Shown here: piece by piece, positions 28,300 to 35,248 of the stretch | Numbering within the stretch: the first letter of the stretch is position 1 | Layout: each line of letters begins with the position of its first letter | Source: Telluria antibiotica | GTDB lineage: Bacteria > Pseudomonadota > Gammaproteobacteria > Burkholderiales > Burkholderiaceae_D | Direction of reading: 5' to 3' | DNA: 64,000 bases | Assembly (NCBI RefSeq): GCF_011682055.1 | Contig: NZ_JAAQOM010000025.1 | Location: 1-64,000 of the forward strand | Position numbers and translations under genes: made by a program | Notes under the pieces: generated by a model | Told to the model about the DNA's origin: nothing | Database searches by the model: none | The model's input: the letters and a program-made list of their open reading frames with translations, nothing else

Positions 28300-28965
28300 T
28301 TACAACCCCCTTTCGATCAATGTCAGCCGGTCACGCAGTTCCGGCTTCAGGCGATACAGCTGTGCCGGGCGATGCGCGCCGCCCGCGGAGAATGCGCCCT
28401 CGACGGGTTCGAGCATGTCCATTTCCGTCATCTTGCGGCGGAAGCTCACCTTGTTGAGCGCCTCGCCCATCAACGCTTCGTACACACGCTGCAGTTGCGG
28501 CAACGTGAACGTTTCGCCGGCCAGGTAACAGGGCAGCGACGAATACTGGCTCTTGCTGCGCAGGCGTGCCACCGCGGTGTCGATGATGAGGCGGTGGTCG
28601 AATGGCAGGCCGACCGGCTTGTCGACGCCGACGAGTTTCACGTCCGGGTGCCCTGCGCTGTCGATGACGTCGAACGGCACCAGTGCGTAATACACGACCG
28701 ACACCGACCATCCGCGCGGGTCGCGCGCGGGACCGGAGAACGTCGCCAGCTGCTCCAGGTACGGCGGTTCGATCGCGGTCTTGTCGCGCAATACGCGCAA
28801 GGCGGCATCGCGGGTGTCGGCATCGTCCTGCTGTCGGATGAAGCCTCCCGGTAAAGCGGCCACGCCCTTGAAAGGCTCACGATCGCGACGGAGCAGCGCG
28901 ACTTTCAACATATCGTCCTGCAGCGTCAGCAGCACGACGTCGACAGTACACAGGATTTGCTGCAT
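28300..28965 (-). CDS. NrtR-type Nudix-winged-helix transcriptional regulator
   Basis: 221 aa. The N-terminal Nudix fold (MQQILCTVDVVLLTLQDD; ALPGGFIRQ) is followed by a winged-helix region (LPQLQRVYEALMGEALNKVSFRRKM) as in NrtR, the ADP-ribose-sensing repressor of NAD metabolism genes. The Nudix box is degenerate: where REUXEE is expected it reads ALRVLRDKT, so hydrolysis is unlikely and sensing is likely. ATG 28965 follows GGAGG by 4 nt (GTG 28968 also possible). It heads the operon and probably represses it through the palindromes upstream. Confidence 0.85.
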   Translation of the reverse strand: MQQILCTVDVVLLTLQDDMLKVALLRRDREPFKGVAALPGGFIRQQDDADTRDAALRVLRDKTAIEPPYLEQLATFSGPARDPRGWSVSVVYYALVPFDVIDSAGHPDVKLVGVDKPVGLPFDHRLIIDTAVARLRSKSQYSSLPCYLAGETFTLPQLQRVYEALMGEALNKVSFRRKMTEMDMLEPVEGAFSAGGAHRPAQLYRLKPELRDRLTLIERGL

Positions 28966-28986
28966 CACGCCTCCGGGAACAAGTAC

Positions 28987-29007
28987 TTAGTATTCAAATT
29001 AACTTAA
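28987..29007. promoter_or_regulatory. Second, degenerate NrtR-like operator
   Basis: A 21-bp site matching the main palindrome at 14 of 21 positions, including both TTAGT and TTAA..TAA ends. It lies in the predicted 5' leader, 22 bp before the regulator start codon. Binding here would act as a roadblock or cooperate with the upstream site. Confidence 0.5.
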
Positions 29008-29049
29008 GAGAGCTGGCGCCGCCGCGGTAGTCCGCAGCATCCTGAGATC

Positions 29050-29082
29050 ACTATAACATAGTTAGTTTAAGATTTAAACTAA
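29050..29082 (-). promoter_or_regulatory. Promoter of the NrtR operon with overlapping perfect palindrome
   Basis: On the minus strand a -10 TATAGT (complement of 29050-29055) is followed upstream by TTAGTTTAA-ATC-TTAAACTAA, a perfect 9+3+9 inverted repeat at 29062-29082 that covers the spacer and -35 position. A repressor bound here would exclude RNA polymerase. It lies directly upstream of an NrtR-type gene, so autoregulation is the simplest reading. Confidence 0.7.
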
Positions 29083-29284
29083 GTTCGCGCATTGTCCCCG
29101 ACCGCGCCAATGCGGCACACAAATTTGGCTTCAGGATTGGTCGGGTTGTCATAAGCCGCTTCACATGCCCAGCAGTTCGGCGCGCTTCTTTGTGCCAAGC
29201 CAATATCTACGGTTGCGCCCCAGCTAGATTGGTTCTTCGCCTACCTATCGGTCGGGTAGCGCGATCCTTTGGCTCGGGGGGAAT

Positions 29285-29857
29285 ATGAAACGACATACGA
29301 TCACTGAAGGGGCTACGACAACGGCGGGCGGCAAGGTGGTTGGCGCCAGCAGCCTCGGGGCGATCAACGGCGCTCGGATTGCGCTTGAAAACGACCCGGT
29401 TTCATGCCCTGCCTGTAAAAGCACAGGTCACATCGTGTGCGCCGGCGCTCGCCTCGAAGAACGCTGGAACGGCATCCAAGTGGCGCTCGAAAACGACCTG
29501 TGTGTCTGTAAGTGTCATCCGTATCCGCGCCTCATCTCGAGCCAAACCGTCCGATATCAAGTCGTCTCGGACGATGCTGGTAGCCAGAAAGTTGCCCGGG
29601 ACAGCGAGACAACGTCGAAAGCGGCCGCCGCCGAACAGCCGGATTCGTATGACCAGCACTTTCACGTAAAGGACGAGGCGGGTCAGCCTCTCGCAGATTT
29701 TCCGTATGTGATCGAACTCAGCAGTGGTCGCCGCCTCGAGGGCAGGACAGACCGGGACGGAAAGACCGCCACTGTCGCGGCATCAAATGCCGAGCGCGCT
29801 ACGCTCATCGTCTACGCGAGGGAAACAACTCCTCTCAACCCGGCATGGGACCGATAA
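29285..29857 (+). CDS. PAAR-domain protein (type VI secretion spike tip)
   Basis: 190 aa. The N-terminal ~90 residues have the PAAR-type repeats with Cys/His metal-ligand candidates (CPACKSTGHIVC, CVCKCHP). The C-terminal part (about 120-185: HFHVKDEAGQPLADFPY) resembles the transthyretin-like extension found at the ends of VgrG/PAAR proteins. It should cap the VgrG spike and carry the effector encoded next. It ends 1 bp before the lytic transglycosylase gene. No other T6SS structural gene is in the window. Confidence 0.82.
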   Translation: MKRHTITEGATTTAGGKVVGASSLGAINGARIALENDPVSCPACKSTGHIVCAGARLEERWNGIQVALENDLCVCKCHPYPRLISSQTVRYQVVSDDAGSQKVARDSETTSKAAAAEQPDSYDQHFHVKDEAGQPLADFPYVIELSSGRRLEGRTDRDGKTATVAASNAERATLIVYARETTPLNPAWDR

Positions 29858-29858
29858 T

Positions 29859-30434
29859 ATGTCGACGAAAAAGATCATCAAGACGCACACTGCGCAGCTG
29901 ACGTCGATATCAGATAAGAAGGCGGTGGATGTAGAGATCGAGGATCTCGCCCGACTGCGCGAGATACGTGCGCTGGTCGAGGCAAACAATCAATCCAGCT
30001 TACCCACCGAATTAGTCATATGCCAGATTTACATGGAGTCCCGCTTTGACAAGAACGCACGCAGCGACGGAAGCAGTGCTCGGGGACTGATGCAGCTGCT
30101 GAGGGCGCCGATTCGGGAGCTTTATCGACTCGAGAACCTCAAGAAACCTTCGCGCGAGCGCAGACGTGAAGCTGACCTCTACCGCGAAGCGGACGAGTTC
30201 CACGACAGCGCCCAGATTCTGGACGAAGCGACGAACATACGCGTTGGCACGGCCTATATGCGGGCACTCATCGAGAAGCGTACGGCCGCTCATGCAACGG
30301 ATCCTGTCAGCGAAGCATACAAGGATTACCGCGGTGTCAGGAACGGCATCTACTACAGCAAAATCAAAGCGGCCGCAGAAAGATTGAAAGCGGCTCCTGA
30401 GTCCATGCAGGTACTACGAGATATGGTGAAATGA
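29859..30434 (+). CDS. Lytic transglycosylase/lysozyme-fold T6SS effector candidate
   Basis: 191 aa with no signal peptide. The catalytic-Glu region of the SLT/lysozyme-like fold is visible (QIYMESRFDKNARS followed by ARGLMQLL). Lack of a signal peptide and position directly after a PAAR gene suggest delivery into the periplasm of competitors by type VI secretion, where it would cut peptidoglycan. The frame is open upstream into the PAAR gene, but ATG 29859 follows the PAAR stop by 1 bp. Confidence 0.75.
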   Translation: MSTKKIIKTHTAQLTSISDKKAVDVEIEDLARLREIRALVEANNQSSLPTELVICQIYMESRFDKNARSDGSSARGLMQLLRAPIRELYRLENLKKPSRERRREADLYREADEFHDSAQILDEATNIRVGTAYMRALIEKRTAAHATDPVSEAYKDYRGVRNGIYYSKIKAAAERLKAAPESMQVLRDMVK

Positions 30435-30982
30435 AAAATTCGGTTCTATTGCTGTGCTGTGTGCTCGCTCACGCATTTTCCGAGGCAGCCGAACTGGTGA
30501 AAACGTGTGATGTCGGCAGCAAAGCCGGAAGCCGAGTCGATGTATTTCGTGATTCGAAAATCGGGGACACCTACGTTTATTACTTGCGGCAGAACGACTC
30601 GACGCGTTCGTTTTTTGAGGACAAAGACAGTTCAAGAGGAGCATCCGTCCACATTGCCTGTGTCGGTTCGCATACCAGAGCGCTCGTGGTCTCCGGCGAG
30701 TTCACTGCGAACTTCCTTCAAGGTTTCGTACTCAGTCGTAGTCCAGTGAACGGACTGGTCGAGCGGCTGGACTTTGCTGAAAAGAACCGGCCCTCCTGGC
30801 TGTATCTGTCCCCTTCCGAGACGGACGTCGTCATACGCACGAGCGGCTATGGAGAGACCAACAACAGGTTCATCGTTTATCGTCACTTCACGGGGGCGGA
30901 CACCGAACCCCAGGTCGTTCCAATGGACGAGTTGCCGGCCCGCGCGGGCGCCGAGGTCATCGAGCTGGATGGTCGCCCGTGA
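30431..30982 (+). CDS. Secreted protein, candidate immunity to the transglycosylase effector
   Basis: 183 aa of unknown family. A Sec signal peptide (about residues 1-19, ending SEAA) places it in the periplasm, where a peptidoglycan-degrading effector would act. The ATGA overlap with the effector gene and order PAAR-effector-this gene are typical for an immunity protein. Two cysteines (in KTCDVG and HIACVG) could form a disulfide. The immunity role is inferred from position and export only. Confidence 0.6.
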   Translation: MKNSVLLLCCVLAHAFSEAAELVKTCDVGSKAGSRVDVFRDSKIGDTYVYYLRQNDSTRSFFEDKDSSRGASVHIACVGSHTRALVVSGEFTANFLQGFVLSRSPVNGLVERLDFAEKNRPSWLYLSPSETDVVIRTSGYGETNNRFIVYRHFTGADTEPQVVPMDELPARAGAEVIELDGRP

Positions 30983-30991
30983 CCATCCAGC
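30964..30991. terminator. Hairpin between convergent transcripts (no U-tract)
   Basis: A perfect 11-bp stem with a 6-nt loop (GCTGGATGGTC / GACCATCCAGC) contains the stop codon of the immunity-candidate gene. It lies between convergent genes and may act as a bidirectional terminator or mRNA 3' end; the absence of a T run lowers confidence in intrinsic termination. Confidence 0.5.
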
Positions 30992-31037
30992 GCAACTGAT
31001 ATCCGCTTAACGGAAATAGTCGTTTCGGTTGGCGCCG

Positions 31038-31245
31038 TCAAAAGCTTCCCGACTTCATGCAGCACCTGTTGAAATGCCGTCCGGAGCCGCACGGGCATGG
31101 ATCGTTGCGCCCGAGCTTTTCGACGAGCTCCTTATCGCCGTGCACGAACCGGACACCGCGTTTGACCGCCGTTTCAGACGGGAAGCCTTTCCTGCGCTTG
31201 CTGGAGATCTCGAAAGGACGGTTGATCGATGTGTCTGGTTTTCAT
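31038..31245 (-). pseudogene. SEC-C motif protein ORF, frameshifted by one base at the start
   Basis: A 67-codon frame with no start codon reads KPDTSINRPFEIS... and ends with the metal-binding SEC-C motif NDPCPCGSGRHFNRCC. An ATG at 31245 with a strong ribosome site (AAGGAGAAC) sits immediately before it but in the wrong frame: the run ATGAAAACC has four A, and three would give an intact 68-residue protein. Either a true one-base insertion, a sequencing error in the run, or slippage. SEC-C motifs bind zinc and often accompany nucleic-acid or SecB/ribosome-linked functions. It is the last gene of the rtcB cassette. Confidence 0.7.
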
Positions 31246-31271
31246 GATTGTTCTCCTTGTGATGAACCGGC

Positions 31272-32024
31272 TCATGCGCCGAGCGCGTATTTCTTCAATT
31301 CTTTCGCGCCGAGCTGGCGCTTCGATACGGCGTACGTTTCCGCAACGCCATGCTGGCGTTGCACCCATTCCTTGCGGACGACATCCCAGAACGCGCCGCA
31401 GACGATGTCTTTTCCTTGCACGCGAGGCGCTGGCAATAGGCCCAGCGTCACCTCGTACCAGATGCCGTCGATGCGTCGCAGTTGACGGTGGACGTCGATG
31501 TCGCGGCAATCGAGGTGATCCTGTGCCTGTTTCGTCTCGCGCATTTGCCGATTGCGCCTGTCCCAAGAAACGAAACGGCGATTGCGCAGCAGGATGCCGG
31601 TCTTTGGATGTACGAACAGCTCGACGTCGGCCTCCTCGAGCGCTACTTCCTTGCGGTTCCACCAGTTCTGGTTGCGGACGACCACCCTGCCCCCGCTAGG
31701 TGTCTCCACCCAATGCGTATCAGTCGCGACGAAGTCGCCGATATGCTGAAGAATGTGCTGCTTGACCGTGCTGCGCGCATCGATCGTTGCCCGGATCTCG
31801 CTGTAGACCTTGTCCCACGGACGGTCCACCTGCTGCTCCAGGTAGCGCTTCAATGGCGCGAGGTTTTCGTTCAGCCATTTCGGCCGTTGGGTATAGCCGC
31901 GCTTCATGCCGAGCCGGCCCGGCGCATTCTCGTCGTTGCGAAACTTGCGGCCGTCGCGGCTATAGCCATTGCTGTTGACGAGCCGCGGCCGTTCCACGAT
32001 CACTTTGAACATGTCTTCACGCAT
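31272..32024 (-). CDS. Conserved hypothetical protein of the RtcB cassette
   Basis: 250 aa, not a family I can name. It is rich in Arg/Lys/Trp. The N-terminal half includes a helical stretch (NENLAPLKRYLEQQVDRPW; DKVYSEIRATID), and the C-terminal half has Trp/Tyr-rich segments. No membrane helix, signal peptide or catalytic motif is evident; the basic character suggests RNA or nucleic-acid binding. It overlaps the 56-aa gene by 8 bp and follows rtcB, so it is probably translated with them. Its own ORF is intact. Confidence 0.75.
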   Translation of the reverse strand: MREDMFKVIVERPRLVNSNGYSRDGRKFRNDENAPGRLGMKRGYTQRPKWLNENLAPLKRYLEQQVDRPWDKVYSEIRATIDARSTVKQHILQHIGDFVATDTHWVETPSGGRVVVRNQNWWNRKEVALEEADVELFVHPKTGILLRNRRFVSWDRRNRQMRETKQAQDHLDCRDIDVHRQLRRIDGIWYEVTLGLLPAPRVQGKDIVCGAFWDVVRKEWVQRQHGVAETYAVSKRQLGAKELKKYALGA

Positions 32025-32187
32025 GATCTTTTCCTTCCCGATCCTGTCCGATGACCCATGAGCGCAATGCCTGCTTTTCCAGGCGACGCACCTTGCGCTC
32101 CGCCCGATACGTCCCATGCGCGCCCGCATTGCGCTGCCTGGCCGCGACCGCATGCGGATTGCGCGGCTTCACCGATTTGATCTTCAT
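32017..32187 (-). CDS. Short basic protein of the RtcB cassette
   Basis: 56 aa, read directly: begins MKIKSVKPRNPHAVAARQRN and ends GQDREGKDHA. It is strongly basic (many Arg/Lys), as expected for an RNA-binding peptide. A ribosome site AAGGGG precedes ATG 32187. Its stop lies inside the start of the 250-aa gene (8-bp overlap), and it begins 3 bp after the rtcB stop, so it is a genuine operon member despite its size. Confidence 0.65.
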   Translation of the reverse strand: MKIKSVKPRNPHAVAARQRNAGAHGTYRAERKVRRLEKQALRSWVIGQDREGKDHA

Positions 32188-32190
32188 GTC

Positions 32191-33399
32191 TTACCCCTTG
32201 ATGCAAACGACCTGGCGCAGCGTGTGCACGACCTCGACCAGATCCGTCTGATGCGCCATCACCTTGTCGATGTCCTTGTACGCGGCCGGAATCTCGTCGA
32301 CCACGCCGCCGTCCTTGCGGCATTCGATGCCGGCCGTCTGCGCCGCCAGGTCGAAGCGGTCGAATTTGCGTTTCGCTTCGCTGCGGCTCATGTGGCGTCC
32401 CGCGCCATGCGAGCATGAACAGAACGATTCCGGATTCCCCTTGCCGCGCACGATGTAGCTCTTCGCGCCCATGCTGCCCGGGATAATGCCGAGCTCGCCT
32501 TCGCGCGCGGAGATCGCACCCTTGCGCGTGACGAACAGGCGCTCGCCGCCATGCGATTCGCGCGCCACGTAGTTGTGGTGGCAGTTGATCGCTTCGCCAT
32601 CGAGCTTGAACGGCGGCGCATACTGCGCCAGCACGTCCACGACGCGGCGCATCATCTCGCGGCGGTTGATGCGCGCGTAATCCTGCGCCCACTCCACCGC
32701 GTCGATGTAGTCGTCGAACAGCGTCGATCCCTCGCTGAAATAGGACAGGTCCTTGTCCGGCAAATGGATCTGGTGCCGCTGCATGTCCTTGCGCGCCGCC
32801 GCGATGAAATAGCGGCCGATGACGTTGCCGATGCCGCGCGAACCGGAATGCAGCATGATCCAGACGCGTTCTTCTTCGTCGAGACAGATCTCGATGAAGT
32901 GATTGCCACCGCCGAGCGTGCCCAGCTGGCAGATCCACGTCTGCGTGAATTTCTGCTGCATCTTCATGATGCCGCCGTGCTTGCCGACGATGACGTCCAG
33001 CCGGTCGTTCAGCGGCCGCCCGACGCGCGCGTGGGCCGAGCCTCGCACCTTGTCCCAGGCGTGCTGCTCGAAGCCGACCGGCACGGCCGCCTCGATCGCG
33101 CTGCGCAGGCGGGCCAGGCTGTCGGGCAGCTGGCTCGCGGTCAGGGTCGTGCGCACGGCATTCATGCCGCAGCCGATGTCGACGCCGACGGCGGCCGGGA
33201 TGATCGCGGACCGCGTCGGGATCACGCTGCCGATGGTGGCGCCGATGCCGGCGTGCACGTCGGGCATCGCGGCGACGTGCGGATGGACGATCGGAAGGTC
33301 GGCGATGTTCAGCAGTTGCTGCAACGCCGCGTGGTCGATATCGTCCGTGTAGATGTGCACCGGGACGCGTCCCTTGTGCAGTGTTTGTACGATGGGCAT
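32191..33399 (-). CDS. rtcB: RtcB-family tRNA-splicing/RNA ligase
   Basis: 402 aa. The family motifs are all present: metal-binding GVDIGCGMNAVRT, GTLGGGNHFIEI, HSGSRGIGN, and CSHGAGRHMSR near the C-terminus with the histidine that is guanylylated. RtcB joins RNA ends with 2',3'-cyclic phosphate (or 3'-phosphate) and 5'-OH, repairing cleaved tRNA or rRNA. The length resembles short bacterial RtcB. It heads a cassette with two unknown basic proteins and a SEC-C ORF and is preceded by a structured leader. Confidence 0.93.
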   Translation of the reverse strand: MPIVQTLHKGRVPVHIYTDDIDHAALQQLLNIADLPIVHPHVAAMPDVHAGIGATIGSVIPTRSAIIPAAVGVDIGCGMNAVRTTLTASQLPDSLARLRSAIEAAVPVGFEQHAWDKVRGSAHARVGRPLNDRLDVIVGKHGGIMKMQQKFTQTWICQLGTLGGGNHFIEICLDEEERVWIMLHSGSRGIGNVIGRYFIAAARKDMQRHQIHLPDKDLSYFSEGSTLFDDYIDAVEWAQDYARINRREMMRRVVDVLAQYAPPFKLDGEAINCHHNYVARESHGGERLFVTRKGAISAREGELGIIPGSMGAKSYIVRGKGNPESFCSCSHGAGRHMSRSEAKRKFDRFDLAAQTAGIECRKDGGVVDEIPAAYKDIDKVMAHQTDLVEVVHTLRQVVCIKG

Positions 33400-33469
33400 A
33401 ACTTGTCCATAAAAGGTTCGTTATGCCGGCGTTCCTGCGGCGGAAGAAAACGGACTTCCGAAAAGCAAA

Positions 33470-33497
33470 AACCCCGGCGAGTTTCCTCACCGGGGTT
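33470..33497 (-). terminator. Rho-independent terminator inside the rtcB leader
   Basis: Stem AACCCCGG / CCGGGGTT with a 12-nt loop, followed on the minus strand by TTTTTGCTTTT. It lies 71 bp before the rtcB start. A further hairpin (CGGAAG / CTTCCG, 33441-33460) follows it. Confidence 0.85.
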
Positions 33498-33557
33498 CTG
33501 AAGAACGGCCGGCTCGAGGAGGCATGCGTGCCTGGCCCCGAGCGCGGATGCTCGGGG

Positions 33558-33596
33558 CTATCTGTCTTGCGAGTTGTCGATAGCCGTACGTGGCAT
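33558..33596 (-). CDS. Putative 12-aa leader peptide in the rtcB leader
   Basis: MPRTAIDNSQDR, preceded by AGGAAAGGA 6-14 nt upstream. It ends inside the first competing hairpin, which is where a ribosome stall would switch the fold. It has no run of a single amino acid, so if translation is sensed it is by rate or arrest, not a classical amino-acid attenuator. It may be fortuitous. Confidence 0.3.
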   Translation of the reverse strand: MPRTAIDNSQDR

Positions 33597-33644
33597 AGCC
33601 GTTCCTTTCCTGAAAATGGGTTGATCGAAAATCGATGAGGTGCG

Positions 33645-33674
33645 ATTCTGCGGCAACTCGATCTTTCTTGTCAA
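33645..33674 (-). promoter_or_regulatory. Sigma70 promoter of the rtcB leader
   Basis: Consensus -35 TTGACA (complement of 33669-33674) and -10 CAGAAT (complement of 33645-33650) with an 18-bp spacer, directed towards rtcB. Confidence 0.65.
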
Positions 33675-33751
33675 ACGATGCATAAACTCCATTGCATCGA
33701 TGTTGTTTTCTCCGCAATAACCTCACAAGAAAGCACTTCGATCGCCTGCGC

Positions 33752-33757
33752 TACAAT
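33752..33757 (+). promoter_or_regulatory. Candidate -10 of the Wadjet operon
   Basis: TACAAT, 21 bp before the jetA start codon. There is no good -35 and no Shine-Dalgarno before ATG 33779. The same ~380-bp gap serves the divergent rtcB leader. Confidence 0.45.
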
Positions 33758-33778
33758 GATGCGTCCACTCTTCGCGCA

Positions 33779-35248
33779 ATGAAAGCCGACAGACCCCTCG
33801 CCCTTTACCGCCAGCTGCGCAACCAGCCCTTATGGCGCCTGTTGGCGGCCGATACGGGCCCGACCGTGCTCGCGCTGCTGCAAACCCATCTGCACGACAC
33901 GGACCGCAGCCTGCCGGCTTCGATCCTGCACGAACGTATCGAGCGCGACCTCGAGCAATTGCGTAACCGCGGGGAAGACTGGCCGCAGACGGCGCAACTG
34001 TACGTGGCCCGCTGGCTGGCCGATGGCTACCTTGAACGACGCTTCCCGCCAGGGTCAAAGGAAGAGGAATACGAACTCGCGACCTCGACCGTCGATGCGA
34101 TCCGCTATGTCACCAGCCTGGTCAGGCCGCACAATGCCGCGACCGAAAGCCGGCTTGGCCTCGTCATCGGGGCGTTGTCGAGGCTGGCTGACGATACCGA
34201 TACCGACAAGGGGCGCCGCCTGGCGCGCCTGCACGCCGAGCAGGAAAGGATCCGGCGCGAGATCGTCGACATCGAGCACGGCACGTTCCAGGTGCTGTCG
34301 GAAAGCGCGGCGCTGGAGCGCACGCGCGAAATCATCGCGCTGGCCGATAATCTCGCCGGCGATTTCCGCCGCGTACGCGACCAGTTCGACCAACTGAACC
34401 GCGACCTGCGCGAGCGGATCATGGACAACGACGGCAGCCGCAGCGACGTGCTCGACGCGCTGTTCGCCGGCATCGACGTCATCGCGGAGAGCGAAGCCGG
34501 GCGTACGTTCTCCGCGTTCTGGCGGCTGCTGACCGACCCGGTGCAGTCCGCATCGCTGGACGACGCGCTGGACCAGTTGATGTCGCGCGATTACGTGGCC
34601 GGCCTCGATCCCGACGAACGCCGCTTCCTGTTGCGCCTGACGCGCACCTTGCTGGACCAGGGCGGCATGGTGCACGACGTGTTACAGTCATTTGCGCGCA
34701 GCCTCAAGAATTTTGTGCAGAGCCGCGAATTCATCGAACAGCGCCGGTTGAACCAGCTGCTGCGCAAGGCGCAACGGGCCGCCCTCGCGTTGAAGGACGA
34801 GGTCAAGATCACCGAGGCCTTGCACTACACGCTGCCGCTCACCAGCAGCAAGATGACGTCGCTGTCGCAATGGGTCTTGCACGACCCCGCGCTCCAGGCC
34901 TTGCCAGACCGGATGGCGGAGGGTGACGCCGCTCCGCTCGACCTCGCGATGATCGGGGAACTCGTCGCCCATTCCGAGATCGATTTCCGCTCGTTGCAAG
35001 AACACGTGAGCAGCGTGCTGGGCGTGCGCTCGCAAGCCTCGATCGGCGAAGTCTTGCGGGCATTTCCGGCCAACCAGGGACTCGGCAGCGTGCTCGGCCT
35101 GCTTGCATTGGGCGCGCGTCACGGCATTGTGGCGGATAACGGCGAAACCGTCGCCTGGATCGGTGGCGACGGCGTCGCCCGCCAGGCCCGCATTCCGCTC
35201 ATCTATTTTTTGAAGGAGAAGCTCGACGATGTCCGAGCCGGCACCTGA
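33779..35248 (+). CDS. jetA: Wadjet anti-plasmid system protein JetA (DUF3375)
   Basis: 489 aa. It belongs to DUF3375, the kleisin-like (MksF-like) subunit of Wadjet that bridges the SMC heads. The N-terminus has the helical YRQLRNQPLWRLLAADTG block, and the body is helical with LARLHAEQERIRREI. In the family JetA holds JetB and JetC in a loop-extruding complex. It overlaps jetB by 20 bp. Start ATG 33779 is chosen because the conserved LALYRQLRN block follows directly. Confidence 0.9.
   Translation: MKADRPLALYRQLRNQPLWRLLAADTGPTVLALLQTHLHDTDRSLPASILHERIERDLEQLRNRGEDWPQTAQLYVARWLADGYLERRFPPGSKEEEYELATSTVDAIRYVTSLVRPHNAATESRLGLVIGALSRLADDTDTDKGRRLARLHAEQERIRREIVDIEHGTFQVLSESAALERTREIIALADNLAGDFRRVRDQFDQLNRDLRERIMDNDGSRSDVLDALFAGIDVIAESEAGRTFSAFWRLLTDPVQSASLDDALDQLMSRDYVAGLDPDERRFLLRLTRTLLDQGGMVHDVLQSFARSLKNFVQSREFIEQRRLNQLLRKAQRAALALKDEVKITEALHYTLPLTSSKMTSLSQWVLHDPALQALPDRMAEGDAAPLDLAMIGELVAHSEIDFRSLQEHVSSVLGVRSQASIGEVLRAFPANQGLGSVLGLLALGARHGIVADNGETVAWIGGDGVARQARIPLIYFLKEKLDDVRAGT

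Larger units (their letters stand above)
28966..29284. other. Divergent intergenic region between the NrtR operon and the PAAR gene
   Basis: 319 bp, clearly more AT-rich than its flanks at 28980-29010 and 29050-29085. It holds the NrtR-operon promoter and two palindromic sites (listed separately). No RNA gene is visible. The PAAR side shows only GGGGGGAAT before ATG 29285 as a ribosome site. Confidence 0.6.
33463..33640 (-). ncRNA. Structured leader RNA / attenuator candidate upstream of rtcB
   Basis: On the minus strand a promoter (33645-33674) should start an RNA near 33638. It contains a 12-codon ORF with ribosome site AGGAAAGGA (33596 to 33558), a 7-bp stem overlapping that ORF (33556-33562 with 33579-33585), and a 9-bp GC-rich hairpin (33535-33558) whose 3 terminal bases are shared with the first stem. 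It ends in a terminator at 33470-33497. The two first hairpins compete, as in attenuation. Alternatively it is an independent sRNA. No known riboswitch was recognised. Confidence 0.5.

Noticed and set aside
33487..33726. 79-codon minus-strand frame in the rtcB leader
   Set aside because: It spans the promoter, two hairpins and part of the terminator and has no ribosome site; an RNA function is more likely than this protein.
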